From: Gammaproteobacteria bacterium
GTDB taxonomy: Bacteria > Pseudomonadota > Gammaproteobacteria > Pseudomonadales > Azotimanducaceae
Length of the DNA stretch: 64,000 bases
Direction of reading: 5' to 3'
Assembly (NCBI GenBank): GCA_026707735.1
Contig: JAPOWH010000023.1
Coordinates: 62,001 to 126,000 of the forward strand
A program made the position numbers and the translations under genes. This document shows, piece by piece, positions 9,106 to 17,095 of the stretch. Positions within the stretch are counted from its first letter, which is position 1, and every line of letters starts with the position of its first letter. The notes under the pieces are model-generated. The model saw only the letters and a list, made by a program, of their open reading frames with translations. It did no database searches and was not told the origin of the DNA.

Positions 9106-9912
9106 TCACGAACCGGTCGACGCATAGTGGCGAACGCCGACATTCCATAGGAGCAATGACACACAAAAGAATGCAATGCCCGCAGTTGGAGACAAATATT
9201 GAAACAGAAGACTTGAACCTGTAGGATCCACTACTCCTAGAACCCCAACAATTGGGAAGTACGCCACGCACCCAAGAGGAATCACATAGGTAAAGAACTG
9301 GCGAAACCAATCTTCATAAATGCTTAGTGGATATTGAGATGCTTCGACGCCTCCATAAACGAAAACGTTCATAACCTCCAGCGACTCAATGCTCCAGAAG
9401 CTGATGGTTGCTTGAATGACCATCAAACCGTAGAAAAAGAACACCATTCCCAACAGCGCGTAGCACCATAGAAACACCTGAGCAATCGACAAGTCGAGAT
9501 TTAACGCTACGACTCCATAGATTAGAACTATCGCGCCTTGAAGGAACCGCCCAACCCTGTGCAATGGGAATTCATTGCAGGCAATTTGCAGAACAGCTGA
9601 ACGTGGTCTGAGGAGAACACGATCAAAATCGCCGGTCCTGACCATGGTTGTTCCAAACGTATCAAACCCTCTGGAAAACGTGTCGGCGACGGCAAACGCA
9701 ACGTTCACGCTACCGTAGAAAACTGCTACATGGGCGAAACTCCACACGCCGAGCGGTCCAAAGCGTTCGAATAACGCCCAAATGCCCACGACTTCCACTC
9801 CCGTGGTTATGAACTGTCCAATGGAGAACAAGAGGAAGGAGCCCTTGTACTGCATCTGACCTCGAATGCTTATGCCAAGGTACTTGCGAAAAAGAGCAGC
9901 GCTGGAAGTCAT
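9106..9912 (-). CDS. ABC-2 type exporter permease (second permease)
   Basis: A 268-residue membrane protein with about six transmembrane segments, of the ABC-2 permease type (the DUF990-like group). Features include the segment RTGDFDRVLLRPRS after the second helix pair, typical of this group, and IPLGCVAYFP near the end. It starts at ATG 9912, overlapping the stop of the upstream permease as ATGA, with AGGGCGG immediately before it. The frame stays open to 10236, but that extension runs antisense-like through the upstream gene and is not part of the protein. It forms an inner-membrane exporter with the two genes upstream; substrate unknown. Confidence 0.85.
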   Translation of the reverse strand: MTSSAALFRKYLGISIRGQMQYKGSFLLFSIGQFITTGVEVVGIWALFERFGPLGVWSFAHVAVFYGSVNVAFAVADTFSRGFDTFGTTMVRTGDFDRVLLRPRSAVLQIACNEFPLHRVGRFLQGAIVLIYGVVALNLDLSIAQVFLWCYALLGMVFFFYGLMVIQATISFWSIESLEVMNVFVYGGVEASQYPLSIYEDWFRQFFTYVIPLGCVAYFPIVGVLGVVDPTGSSLLFQYLSPTAGIAFFCVSLLLWNVGVRHYASTGS

Positions 9913-10739
9913 CCGCCCTGCACCGAGAGTTTGCGTCGTGCTTGACGTTCTAGTCCAAGACCGATTACAAGCATCACAAGCGTCCAACACATTTGAAGGG
10001 CGATTTCCGCAAACATGGCGTTTGCGGCGATATCGCCGCTGTAGATTCGAAATGGAACGTCGCACAATCCGCGAAATGGCTGCCAGAAAAGGATGCTCTG
10101 TGTCCAGTCGGGAAAGAGCGGCAGAGGAATGATCATTCCGCTTAGAACCCAAACGAATCCAGTAGCCAATGCAACCGTGCCACGGGCATCGACAAGCCAA
10201 AACATTGATAGGTTGAGGATCATCAGAATTGAGCAAGAAAGAGCAATCGCTAGGATGAGCGATATTGAAAACCCCACGAAACTAAGAACTGACGCGGGCG
10301 GAGGCATCACCCAATCGTCGAGACCAAGTAGGCGCAGGATTAGAAACGCGAATATCAAGCCAGGTACCGACCGAAGCAAAGTCGGTGCCGTACGGAATGC
10401 CAATGTTCGCGCCCACCAGAATGCGTACAGGTTTAGAGGTCGTAGCAATTCGTAGGCTACCGAGCCAGTCCTAAACATGCCGCGCAGTTCGGGATCCACG
10501 TTGATCGGGAACAATGCGAAAAGGCATTGTCCAAGCCATACATAGACAACGATAGCTTCAAACGACATTGGAGGAGGCTCTTCCAACACCGCGTAAAACG
10601 CCCCCAACACCATGAGCTTGACAAATCCCCAGAAAATCTGCGTCGCAATACCCGCGATCGCAGCCGTGCGATACTGAAGAAGAGTCCTAAATCGTGTGGC
10701 GACTACAGCAACGTAGCTCGACAGCGCCTGTTCAGTCAA
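9909..10739 (-). CDS. ABC-2 type exporter permease (first permease)
   Basis: A 276-residue membrane protein with about six helices and the matching cytoplasmic-loop motif FRTGSVAYELLRPLN, showing it is a distant paralogue of the next permease. It starts with TTG at 10739, the base directly after the TAG stop of the ATPase gene; AAGGAAA inside the end of the ATPase gene provides the ribosome site. The tight packing of ATPase, permease and permease implies one operon and a heteromeric exporter (two different permeases, one ATPase), as seen in drug or glycolipid exporters. Confidence 0.85.
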   Translation of the reverse strand: MTEQALSSYVAVVATRFRTLLQYRTAAIAGIATQIFWGFVKLMVLGAFYAVLEEPPPMSFEAIVVYVWLGQCLFALFPINVDPELRGMFRTGSVAYELLRPLNLYAFWWARTLAFRTAPTLLRSVPGLIFAFLILRLLGLDDWVMPPPASVLSFVGFSISLILAIALSCSILMILNLSMFWLVDARGTVALATGFVWVLSGMIIPLPLFPDWTQSILFWQPFRGLCDVPFRIYSGDIAANAMFAEIALQMCWTLVMLVIGLGLERQARRKLSVQGG

Positions 10740-11711
10740 CTAGCTTTCCTTTTCGTAGTATTCCGAGACAATGGATTCAATTGGCGGCTCTGCGATAGCA
10801 ATGTCTTTGACTGCATACTGCGAGGTGATTTGAGAAACGAAAGATGCAGCATTGGTTTTGCATAGAAACGTAATTTGAGTCTCTTCGTTTGCGATCAATA
10901 GGCTCTTGTGGGCTTCAGAAAGAATTGGAACGGACTCGAAGTCAACAATGACATGTCGTTCCTGCCCATAGCGCTTGCGCAGTTCAACAAGCGAACTATC
11001 GATAAGGCACTGTCCTCGATTTATCAAGATCACCCGATCACACAGCGCTTCTATGTCTCCAAGGTCGTGAGTAGTCAACAGCACGGTCACGTTTTGTGTC
11101 CGGTTGATTTCCTTGATGAACGTCCTGACATTGGCTTTTGTCAAGGCATCAAGCCCAATCGTGGGTTCGTCCAGGAAGAGGATTTTTGGACTGTGCACCA
11201 ACGCCGATGCAATGTCGCACTTGACTCGCTGGCCTAGACTCAACTGCCGAACAGGGATATCCAACAAATCGCTTAAACCAAACAAGTCAATTAGCCGGTT
11301 TACTTCGCGACGATAGTCTTGTTCTGCCACTTGATAGATGTCACGTAGCAGTTCAAAAGACTCGACTACCGGAAGGTCCCACCAAAGCTGCGTGCGTTGC
11401 CCGAATACAACGCCGATTTGCGCTACATGGCGAATGCGCTGCTTCCACGGAACAATTCCGTTTACAAGACACTCGCCGGAGCTCGGAACGAGTATCCCCG
11501 AAAGGATTTTTATGGTTGTTGACTTACCAGCTCCATTTGGACCAATGTAGCCGACCATCTCCCCCGCTTGAATGTCGAAGTCTATCCCGCAAAGGGCCTC
11601 AATGTCCGTATAGGAACGATTGAACAGACCCGTAACAGCGCCAATCATTCCGGGACGGCGTTTCGCCACACGAAACGTCTTGGAGAGTCCACGAACGTGA
11701 ATTTGCTTCAT
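10740..11711 (-). CDS. ABC-2 type exporter ATP-binding protein
   Basis: The 323-residue ATPase of the three-gene exporter. It has Walker A GPNGAGKS (57-64), Q-loop region VFGQRTQLWWDLP, signature LSLGQ, Walker B ILFLDEPTIGLD and the switch histidine in TTHDLGD. The VFGQRxQLWWDLP segment is characteristic of the subgroup that pairs with DUF990-type permeases. The C-terminal ~80 residues form an accessory regulatory domain. I start at ATG 11711; a TTG at 11726 would add five residues. First gene of the leftward operon. Confidence 0.9.
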   Translation of the reverse strand: MKQIHVRGLSKTFRVAKRRPGMIGAVTGLFNRSYTDIEALCGIDFDIQAGEMVGYIGPNGAGKSTTIKILSGILVPSSGECLVNGIVPWKQRIRHVAQIGVVFGQRTQLWWDLPVVESFELLRDIYQVAEQDYRREVNRLIDLFGLSDLLDIPVRQLSLGQRVKCDIASALVHSPKILFLDEPTIGLDALTKANVRTFIKEINRTQNVTVLLTTHDLGDIEALCDRVILINRGQCLIDSSLVELRKRYGQERHVIVDFESVPILSEAHKSLLIANEETQITFLCKTNAASFVSQITSQYAVKDIAIAEPPIESIVSEYYEKES

Positions 11712-11959
11712 TGGAGTTGACCGCAAGAGTATGAGGCTCGAATTTCGTTGTCTGCTACGAAGAAGTCCAATCGATGCAAGTGACTAGCGATATTCTGATT
11801 GTTCACCTAGCCAGCACATTAGAAAGGCAAAAGGCGTAGCCATCCGGTTTGCATCGCTCGTTGATAGTCCCAGCGAACTGTTGGGACACAATTGCTACAC
11901 CAAGGTTCAGACCGCCGATGTTCCTTTCCCACACCTGGTGGTGTAATTTGGTACACAAA

Positions 11960-11994
11960 CACGGGCTGCATGGCTCAAAACCATGCAGCCCGTG
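11960..11994 (-). terminator. Strong hairpin, probable terminator of the D-aminoacylase-type gene
   Basis: A perfect 14-bp stem, CACGGGCTGCATGG (11960-11973) with CCATGCAGCCCGTG (11981-11994), and a 7-base loop. Read leftward, it lies about 46 bases after the stop of the 12041-13735 gene and is followed by TTTGTGT, a modest U-rich tail. It is the longest perfect GC-containing stem in this part of the window. Confidence 0.65.
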
Positions 11995-12009
11995 CTCGTT
12001 GTTGTGCTT

Positions 12010-12033
12010 TGAGTTCAGTTCAGTCTGAACTCA
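12010..12033 (-). repeat. Second hairpin beside the gene stop
   Basis: Perfect 9-bp inverted repeat TGAGTTCAG (12010-12018) and CTGAACTCA (12025-12033), separated by six bases, lying between the stop at 12041 and the larger hairpin. It may be part of a tandem terminator or protect the mRNA end. Confidence 0.45.
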
Positions 12034-12040
12034 GCCGATA

Positions 12041-13735
12041 TTAGTCGCGGATGAACTCCCGAATGACTTGCCCCGGTCGATCTCCCGTGTACTCGCCATT
12101 TTGTATGACAACCTTGCCGCCCACAATCGTGGCATCGTAGCCTTCACTCTTAACGACGATTCGGCCGCCATTGTGAGGAAAGTCGTTCACATACTCCGGA
12201 TGGCAGGACTTCAGGTTGTCATAGTCAATGACATTGATGTCTGCATGCCAACCCTCTTCCAAGTGCCCGCGCCGCTTGAGTCCAAGCACTTGCGCGGATT
12301 TTCCAGTTATGCGATGAATGGCTTCTTGCAGCGTATAGACGTTGCGATCGCGAGTGAGCTCGCCCAACAGAAATGTCGGTGAATCCGCATCTGTGAATTG
12401 ACCGACATGCGCTCCCGCATCTCCCAGCATTGGAACGACGTGGGGCAGTCGCATGTAGTTCCACTGATTTTCCAATGCGCCACCGAACGCCCAAAGGTTC
12501 CAGAACTCCTTGCCTTCCGAAGCTATGAGGCGATCAACGTAGACGTCCACTGGATCTTGTCCCAAATCGTCTGCCAGCTTCTGAAGATTTCTGTTGTTGT
12601 CCAGATCAAAATCTGGGTAAAGACCGGTGCCCATGGGATGCAGAATGCTTGCTACACGCCCAAATCCTCCTGCTTCCTTGGCTTCGTCGACAAGTTTCTT
12701 TCGCGTTTCCGGATCCTTCAACGCGTCGACGCGATCCTTGATGGTGGGAAGCTTCATGAGCTCACGCCAACCCTCTGTGCGCAGGAATGCCTGTTGAGCC
12801 AAGCCAAAGAATGAACCGCTGGGACGCGTGTGGCAGATCGAAGTGATGCGCTTGCCTTCGTCGTTGTTGCGACCAAGAAAGTCCTGCCAATATGAGACTC
12901 CGCCGTCTCCCTGCGGACCCGTACCTCCGGAGAACAATACCTGGCAACCCAATTCTGCGCCCTTCTCGAACATCTCCCGTTCGATCTTTGCGCGAGATTG
13001 CATATCGGGAGCAACCTGGAAAAGTCCTCCTCGACCACCCGCTTCAACGACAGCCTTCTGGATAGCGCTTGTCTCACGAGCGTCAGCCCATGTTCCAGGA
13101 GTCAAGCGTCCGTCTGGAACGCGGTGACCTAGAAACCTCGAAGTTGAGAACCCAACGGCTCCACCTTCGATGGATTCCTTGACTAAATCGACAATGCGAG
13201 ACAATTCCTTGTCGTCTGCCTGAACTCCCTCATCGCAACTCTTGTCTCCCATGACATCAAAACGAATCGCCGAGTGCCCGCACATTCCAACGACATTGAG
13301 AGTTGGCTTAAGTGACTGAACGGTATCGAGATACTCGCCAAAGCTTGTCCAATTCCACGGAAGTCCGTCCATGATGGCATTGGCGGCGATGTCCTCGACG
13401 GCTTCCATTAATTCCGCGAGATACCGTCGGTTTTCCGCTCCGCAGGGTGCAAATGTAACGCCGCAGTTCCCAATCAATGCGGTTGTGACGCCGTGATAGG
13501 AACTTGGTCTCATTTCGGGATCCCATCCGATTTGAGCGTCCAGGTGAGTATGCAAGTCGACAAATCCTGGCGTTACGATTTTCCCACTGGCATCAATTGT
13601 CTGTTCCGCTTCTGCGCCGGAAAGATCGCCTATCTGAGAAATGACTCCATCATCGACAGCCACATCCGCTTTGACTCCTTCCGCTCCAGTTCCGTCGTAG
13701 ACAGTTCCGCCAGAAATGATTAGTGAATGACTCAT
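12041..13735 (-). CDS. N-acyl-D-amino-acid deacylase-type amidohydrolase
   Basis: A 564-residue metal-dependent hydrolase of the D-aminoacylase group. It has an N-terminal small beta-domain (SLIISGGTVYDGTG), the metal motif DLHTHLDAQ (His62, His64), the conserved GNCGVTFAPC loop and a C-terminal return to the beta-domain with GHLEEGWHADINVID and GGKVVIQNGEYTGDRPG. Members remove acyl groups from N-acyl-D-amino acids or hydrolyse related amides and carbamates; the true substrate is uncertain. Cytosolic, no signal peptide. Single gene, followed by two hairpins; the upstream gene on the same strand is a GST, 117 bases away. Confidence 0.85.
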   Translation of the reverse strand: MSHSLIISGGTVYDGTGAEGVKADVAVDDGVISQIGDLSGAEAEQTIDASGKIVTPGFVDLHTHLDAQIGWDPEMRPSSYHGVTTALIGNCGVTFAPCGAENRRYLAELMEAVEDIAANAIMDGLPWNWTSFGEYLDTVQSLKPTLNVVGMCGHSAIRFDVMGDKSCDEGVQADDKELSRIVDLVKESIEGGAVGFSTSRFLGHRVPDGRLTPGTWADARETSAIQKAVVEAGGRGGLFQVAPDMQSRAKIEREMFEKGAELGCQVLFSGGTGPQGDGGVSYWQDFLGRNNDEGKRITSICHTRPSGSFFGLAQQAFLRTEGWRELMKLPTIKDRVDALKDPETRKKLVDEAKEAGGFGRVASILHPMGTGLYPDFDLDNNRNLQKLADDLGQDPVDVYVDRLIASEGKEFWNLWAFGGALENQWNYMRLPHVVPMLGDAGAHVGQFTDADSPTFLLGELTRDRNVYTLQEAIHRITGKSAQVLGLKRRGHLEEGWHADINVIDYDNLKSCHPEYVNDFPHNGGRIVVKSEGYDATIVGGKVVIQNGEYTGDRPGQVIREFIRD

Positions 13736-13852
13736 ACAAGCCTACAAAGTTGCTTCGGAACTAGGTAGCATACACTAATGGAGTTGGCTTGGAAGTACGA
13801 GCTGGCTTACTTTTCAAGCCGGCTGGCTAGGCAAAAGTCAGTCCGCTAACAT

Positions 13853-14617
13853 TTAGCTCGCAGCGCGGGCGGCTGCCTCGCGCGCTGTTCTTACCTTCTC
13901 GTTAGTTTGGTTGAAGAGAATGTCCCTTCGACGTTTCTCTTCCTCGGGAGTCAGTTCGCGCTCTCCAAGTTCTCTGCCAATCCGATAGCCCTTGTAGCAT
14001 GCAGGCCGTTGATGAATTAGGTCTACCCACCGCTTCAAATGAGGGAAAGTCTCCCATGCCTCCTCGTCAAGCATGCGTCCAGCAAGTCGCGCCCATGGCC
14101 AGCTGATAATGTCTGCGATCGTGAATTCCTCTCCCGCTAAGTATTCATTCACGGACAATTGCGCGTCCATCACTCCTGACAGACGATCCACTTCTCCTAC
14201 AAATCGCTTGACTCCATACTCGAGCTGCGCGGGATCCGAGGCTATGTTTCTTCCGTAGTTCTTGAAGTGGTTTGCATTACCCATCATGGGACCGAGATTG
14301 GCCATTTGCCAATGCACCCACTGAAGCACTTTGTAGCGTTGCCGTGGCTCCTGAGGAAGATACTTCCCTACCTTGTCGGCTAGATATTCCAAAATGGCTC
14401 CCGACTCGAATATGGAGATTGGCGCTCCGCCGTCTGCAGGTTCGTGATCGACAATCGCGGGCATTCGGTTATTTGGGCTAATCTGAAGGAAATCGGGCTT
14501 GAACTGGTCGCCCCCGCCTATGTCCACTGGAACGATGTTGTAGTCGAGGCCACACTCTTCCAGCATGATGGTGACTTTCCAACCGTTTGGCGTTGGCCAG
14601 TAGTAGAGATCGATCAC
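13853..14617 (-). CDS. YfcG/YghU-type (Nu-class) glutathione S-transferase
   Basis: A 254-residue protein beginning MIDLYYWPTPNGWKVTIMLE, matching the Nu-class disulfide-bond oxidoreductase YfcG: the Thr and Asn of TPNG are the residues that bind glutathione in that class. SPNNRMPAIVD carries the cis-proline, and FESGAILEYLA the glutathione loop. Such enzymes have strong disulfide reductase activity toward glutathione-bound substrates. The C-terminal 40 residues are charged and helical (ELTPEEEKRRRDILF...). Transcribed leftward and divergent from the PhoX-like gene. Confidence 0.87.
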   Translation of the reverse strand: MIDLYYWPTPNGWKVTIMLEECGLDYNIVPVDIGGGDQFKPDFLQISPNNRMPAIVDHEPADGGAPISIFESGAILEYLADKVGKYLPQEPRQRYKVLQWVHWQMANLGPMMGNANHFKNYGRNIASDPAQLEYGVKRFVGEVDRLSGVMDAQLSVNEYLAGEEFTIADIISWPWARLAGRMLDEEAWETFPHLKRWVDLIHQRPACYKGYRIGRELGERELTPEEEKRRRDILFNQTNEKVRTAREAAARAAS

Positions 14618-14676
14618 GATGTTTCCCTTAAGCGTGTTGTTAGCAGCCAGCTAGCCATTTTACTTTCATCGTTGGC

Positions 14677-14703
14677 CTACCCCCCACGGTTTAAGGGGGA
14701 TAG
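14677..14703. promoter_or_regulatory. GC-rich imperfect hairpin in a divergent promoter region
   Basis: CTACCCCCC and GGGGGATAG face each other around a 9-base loop and form a stem of eight pairs with one mismatch. It lies in the 218-base gap between the divergent GST and PhoX-like genes. It could be an operator or a 5' mRNA structure; no regulator is identified. Confidence 0.3.
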
Positions 14704-14835
14704 TCCATAACACTTTAGTACAGCTATTTCGCGAGTCTGTGGTGTCGGAATTGCTGAAAATTCCTTTACAAACCCAAATACAATGGCATTTCCGATTGTG
14801 TACGGGATTTTCTCCGCATTTAGAAAGTTGTCGCC

Positions 14836-16767
14836 ATGAAAGCCATTAAGAAGAATGCACAAATCACGGGTTCATCGTCGCACAAATCGCGATCGTTCTC
14901 AGAGATTCTCGAGGCTGCGACCTCTCGGAGGGTTGTACTCCAGGGAGGCGTTGGATTGGCCGTGCTTGGTGTGTTTGGCAGGCCGCTAACGCTCAAAGCG
15001 CAGGACAATGGCGACCCAGACGCGACAGAACCTCTGATGAATTTCACTCCTGTAACGGTAGCGAATGCCGCAACTCAGAGGAATTGGCCTCTGATTTCCG
15101 AAGACTACGAGTACGAATTACTTTTTCCGTGGGGCGATCCCATCTTGCCTGACGGACCAGTATTTGCTCATCCCCCCAGCCCAGACGACCAAGCCCAACA
15201 AGTCGGCGTGGGGCACGATGGAATGTGGTACTTCCCGCATCCCGAAGACTTTCCTGCCGAAACCGACGAAGACGATTCAGATGACGATGGATCTACCGAC
15301 GATGATCCAACACCGGAAGAATTGGAACAGCTAAGGAACTCGCGAGGCGTCTTGGTCATTAACCACGAATTCGGATCGAACTCCCGAGTATTGGGTGAAG
15401 ACTTGCCACTTTCGCTAGATGATGTTCGAACATCTCAGCATGCGCACGGTGTTTCTGTTGTGAACATCGAGCGAATCGACGGCAAGTGGCAAATAGTCGA
15501 GGGCGACAATGCTCGGAGAATTCATGTGAACACTCCTGTCACTTTTTCGGGGCCCGCTGCAGAGCATGATCTGCTCAAGAATCGCGATGAGTACGAGCCA
15601 GAAGGTACTCTCAATAACTGTGCAAATGGCTACACGCCGTGGAACACGTACCTGACCTGCGAAGAGAACTTTCATCAATACTTTTCGGAAGCACCCTACT
15701 CTGCCGAAAATTCGCGATACGGATTGTCATACACATCAGGCGATTCATATGGTTGGTTTCGACGAGACTCTCGGTTTCAGCTTTCAAGTCCCTTCTATAG
15801 AAACGAAGCAAATCGATTTGGTTGGGTCGTGGAGATTGATCCTCACGACTCGAGTCAAGTTCCGGTCAAACACACATCGCTCGGTCGGCTCAAGCACGAA
15901 GGAGCAGCCGTTGCAGTTGGGCTTGACAAGAGGGTTGTCGTCTACATGGGCGACGATAGCCAAAACGAATACATCTACAAATTTGTCGGCGAAGAGAGCT
16001 ACGAGGACATCATTGCTCGTGGCGAGTCGCCATTGGCGAGCGGCAAGCTGTACGTAGCTCGATTCAATGAAGACTTTACTGGAGAGTGGGTCGAATTGAC
16101 AATTGAAAATGACGATTTGGCAAGCGAGTTCGATGATCAGGCAGACCTGCTAGTGCACGCTCGTATGGCCGGCGACGAAGTCGGCGCTACAAAAATGGAC
16201 CGGCCAGAATGGATTACAGTCGCGCACGACGAGCAAGTCTATTGTGCGCTGACAAACAACTCGTCTCGATCCGAAACGGATTCGGCAAATCCCGAGGCTC
16301 CCAATGTGTACGGGCACATCATTCGATGGAAGGACTCGGAAATGCACACTGGCACGACTTTCGAATGGAACATCTTCAAGCTAGCAAGCGAAACCCAAAC
16401 AACTGAAGAAATGTTTGGTAGCCCCGATGGCTTATGGGCGGACCCAGATGGCCGGTTATTTATCGAGACTGACGGTACTCAGGGAGGTGTTACCGATAGT
16501 CGAACTATCTGCAATCAACTTCTCGTTGCCGATACGAATACAGGTGAAATCCGCAGGCTCTTCACTGGCGTAGATGGTTGCGAGATTACTGGAATCGCGT
16601 TCACACCCGACCAAAAGACAATGTTCATCAATGTGCAGCATCCAGGCACTGGCAATTACGAATCGTCGCAGAGTGAGCAAGAGTTTCCGGGGTTTGACGG
16701 ACCTAATGTTCCGCGTGATTGCACTGTTGTCATCACCCGAAAGGATGGGGGAATCGTCGGCTCCTAA
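14836..16767 (+). CDS. PhoX-like (DUF839) protein, Tat-exported
   Basis: A 643-residue protein with a twin-arginine signal: SRRVVLQGG at 30-38 followed by a hydrophobic segment, so it is folded in the cytoplasm and exported by Tat. The body matches the PhoX/DUF839 family, with the conserved NGYTPWNTYLTCEENF, GWVVEIDP, LGRLKHEGAA and YMGDDS segments. PhoX enzymes are calcium- and iron-dependent alkaline phosphatases; many family members are unproven, so phosphatase activity here is inference. A low-complexity acidic insert (residues ~135-160, rich in D and E) interrupts the N-terminal part. No strong Shine-Dalgarno; no Pho box was recognised upstream. Confidence 0.85.
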   Translation: MKAIKKNAQITGSSSHKSRSFSEILEAATSRRVVLQGGVGLAVLGVFGRPLTLKAQDNGDPDATEPLMNFTPVTVANAATQRNWPLISEDYEYELLFPWGDPILPDGPVFAHPPSPDDQAQQVGVGHDGMWYFPHPEDFPAETDEDDSDDDGSTDDDPTPEELEQLRNSRGVLVINHEFGSNSRVLGEDLPLSLDDVRTSQHAHGVSVVNIERIDGKWQIVEGDNARRIHVNTPVTFSGPAAEHDLLKNRDEYEPEGTLNNCANGYTPWNTYLTCEENFHQYFSEAPYSAENSRYGLSYTSGDSYGWFRRDSRFQLSSPFYRNEANRFGWVVEIDPHDSSQVPVKHTSLGRLKHEGAAVAVGLDKRVVVYMGDDSQNEYIYKFVGEESYEDIIARGESPLASGKLYVARFNEDFTGEWVELTIENDDLASEFDDQADLLVHARMAGDEVGATKMDRPEWITVAHDEQVYCALTNNSSRSETDSANPEAPNVYGHIIRWKDSEMHTGTTFEWNIFKLASETQTTEEMFGSPDGLWADPDGRLFIETDGTQGGVTDSRTICNQLLVADTNTGEIRRLFTGVDGCEITGIAFTPDQKTMFINVQHPGTGNYESSQSEQEFPGFDGPNVPRDCTVVITRKDGGIVGS

Positions 16768-17095
16768 TCGTGGGAACCTTACCGCTACCAGTCTTACCTT
16801 AGTTCCAATGCCCTGACAAAAATTGAATACCTAGTCTAGTTCGGCAATACCCGAAGTGTCCAGCACATTGTTTCCGCTCGACAAGTAGACTGCCACTGTG
16901 TCTCGCCAGATGACGCAATTCCTGTACTCGCGCGGATTCTAGCGGCCCCGCAGACAATGCAATAAGCCAATCGTACACAGGTTGGCAATAGAGATTCACG
17001 AAACTTTTGGGTGGTTGGCCAATCCCATAGTTAACCAAGATTCTTAGTCAGTTCCTTGAGCCACAGGAAACTGCTACTGCGGTAGTAATGGTTGG
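16768..17095. other. Intergenic stretch
   Basis: No supported gene or RNA. A 79-codon minus-strand frame (16799-17038) has no recognisable motif. The promoter of the repeat lipoprotein gene is presumably here. Confidence 0.4.

Noticed and set aside
9913-10236. N-terminal extension of the second ABC-2 permease
   Set aside because: It overlaps the first permease gene; homology and the ATGA overlap set the start at 9912.
16799-17038. 79-codon minus-strand ORF in the gap before the repeat lipoprotein
   Set aside because: No motif, no ribosome site, no similarity recognised.
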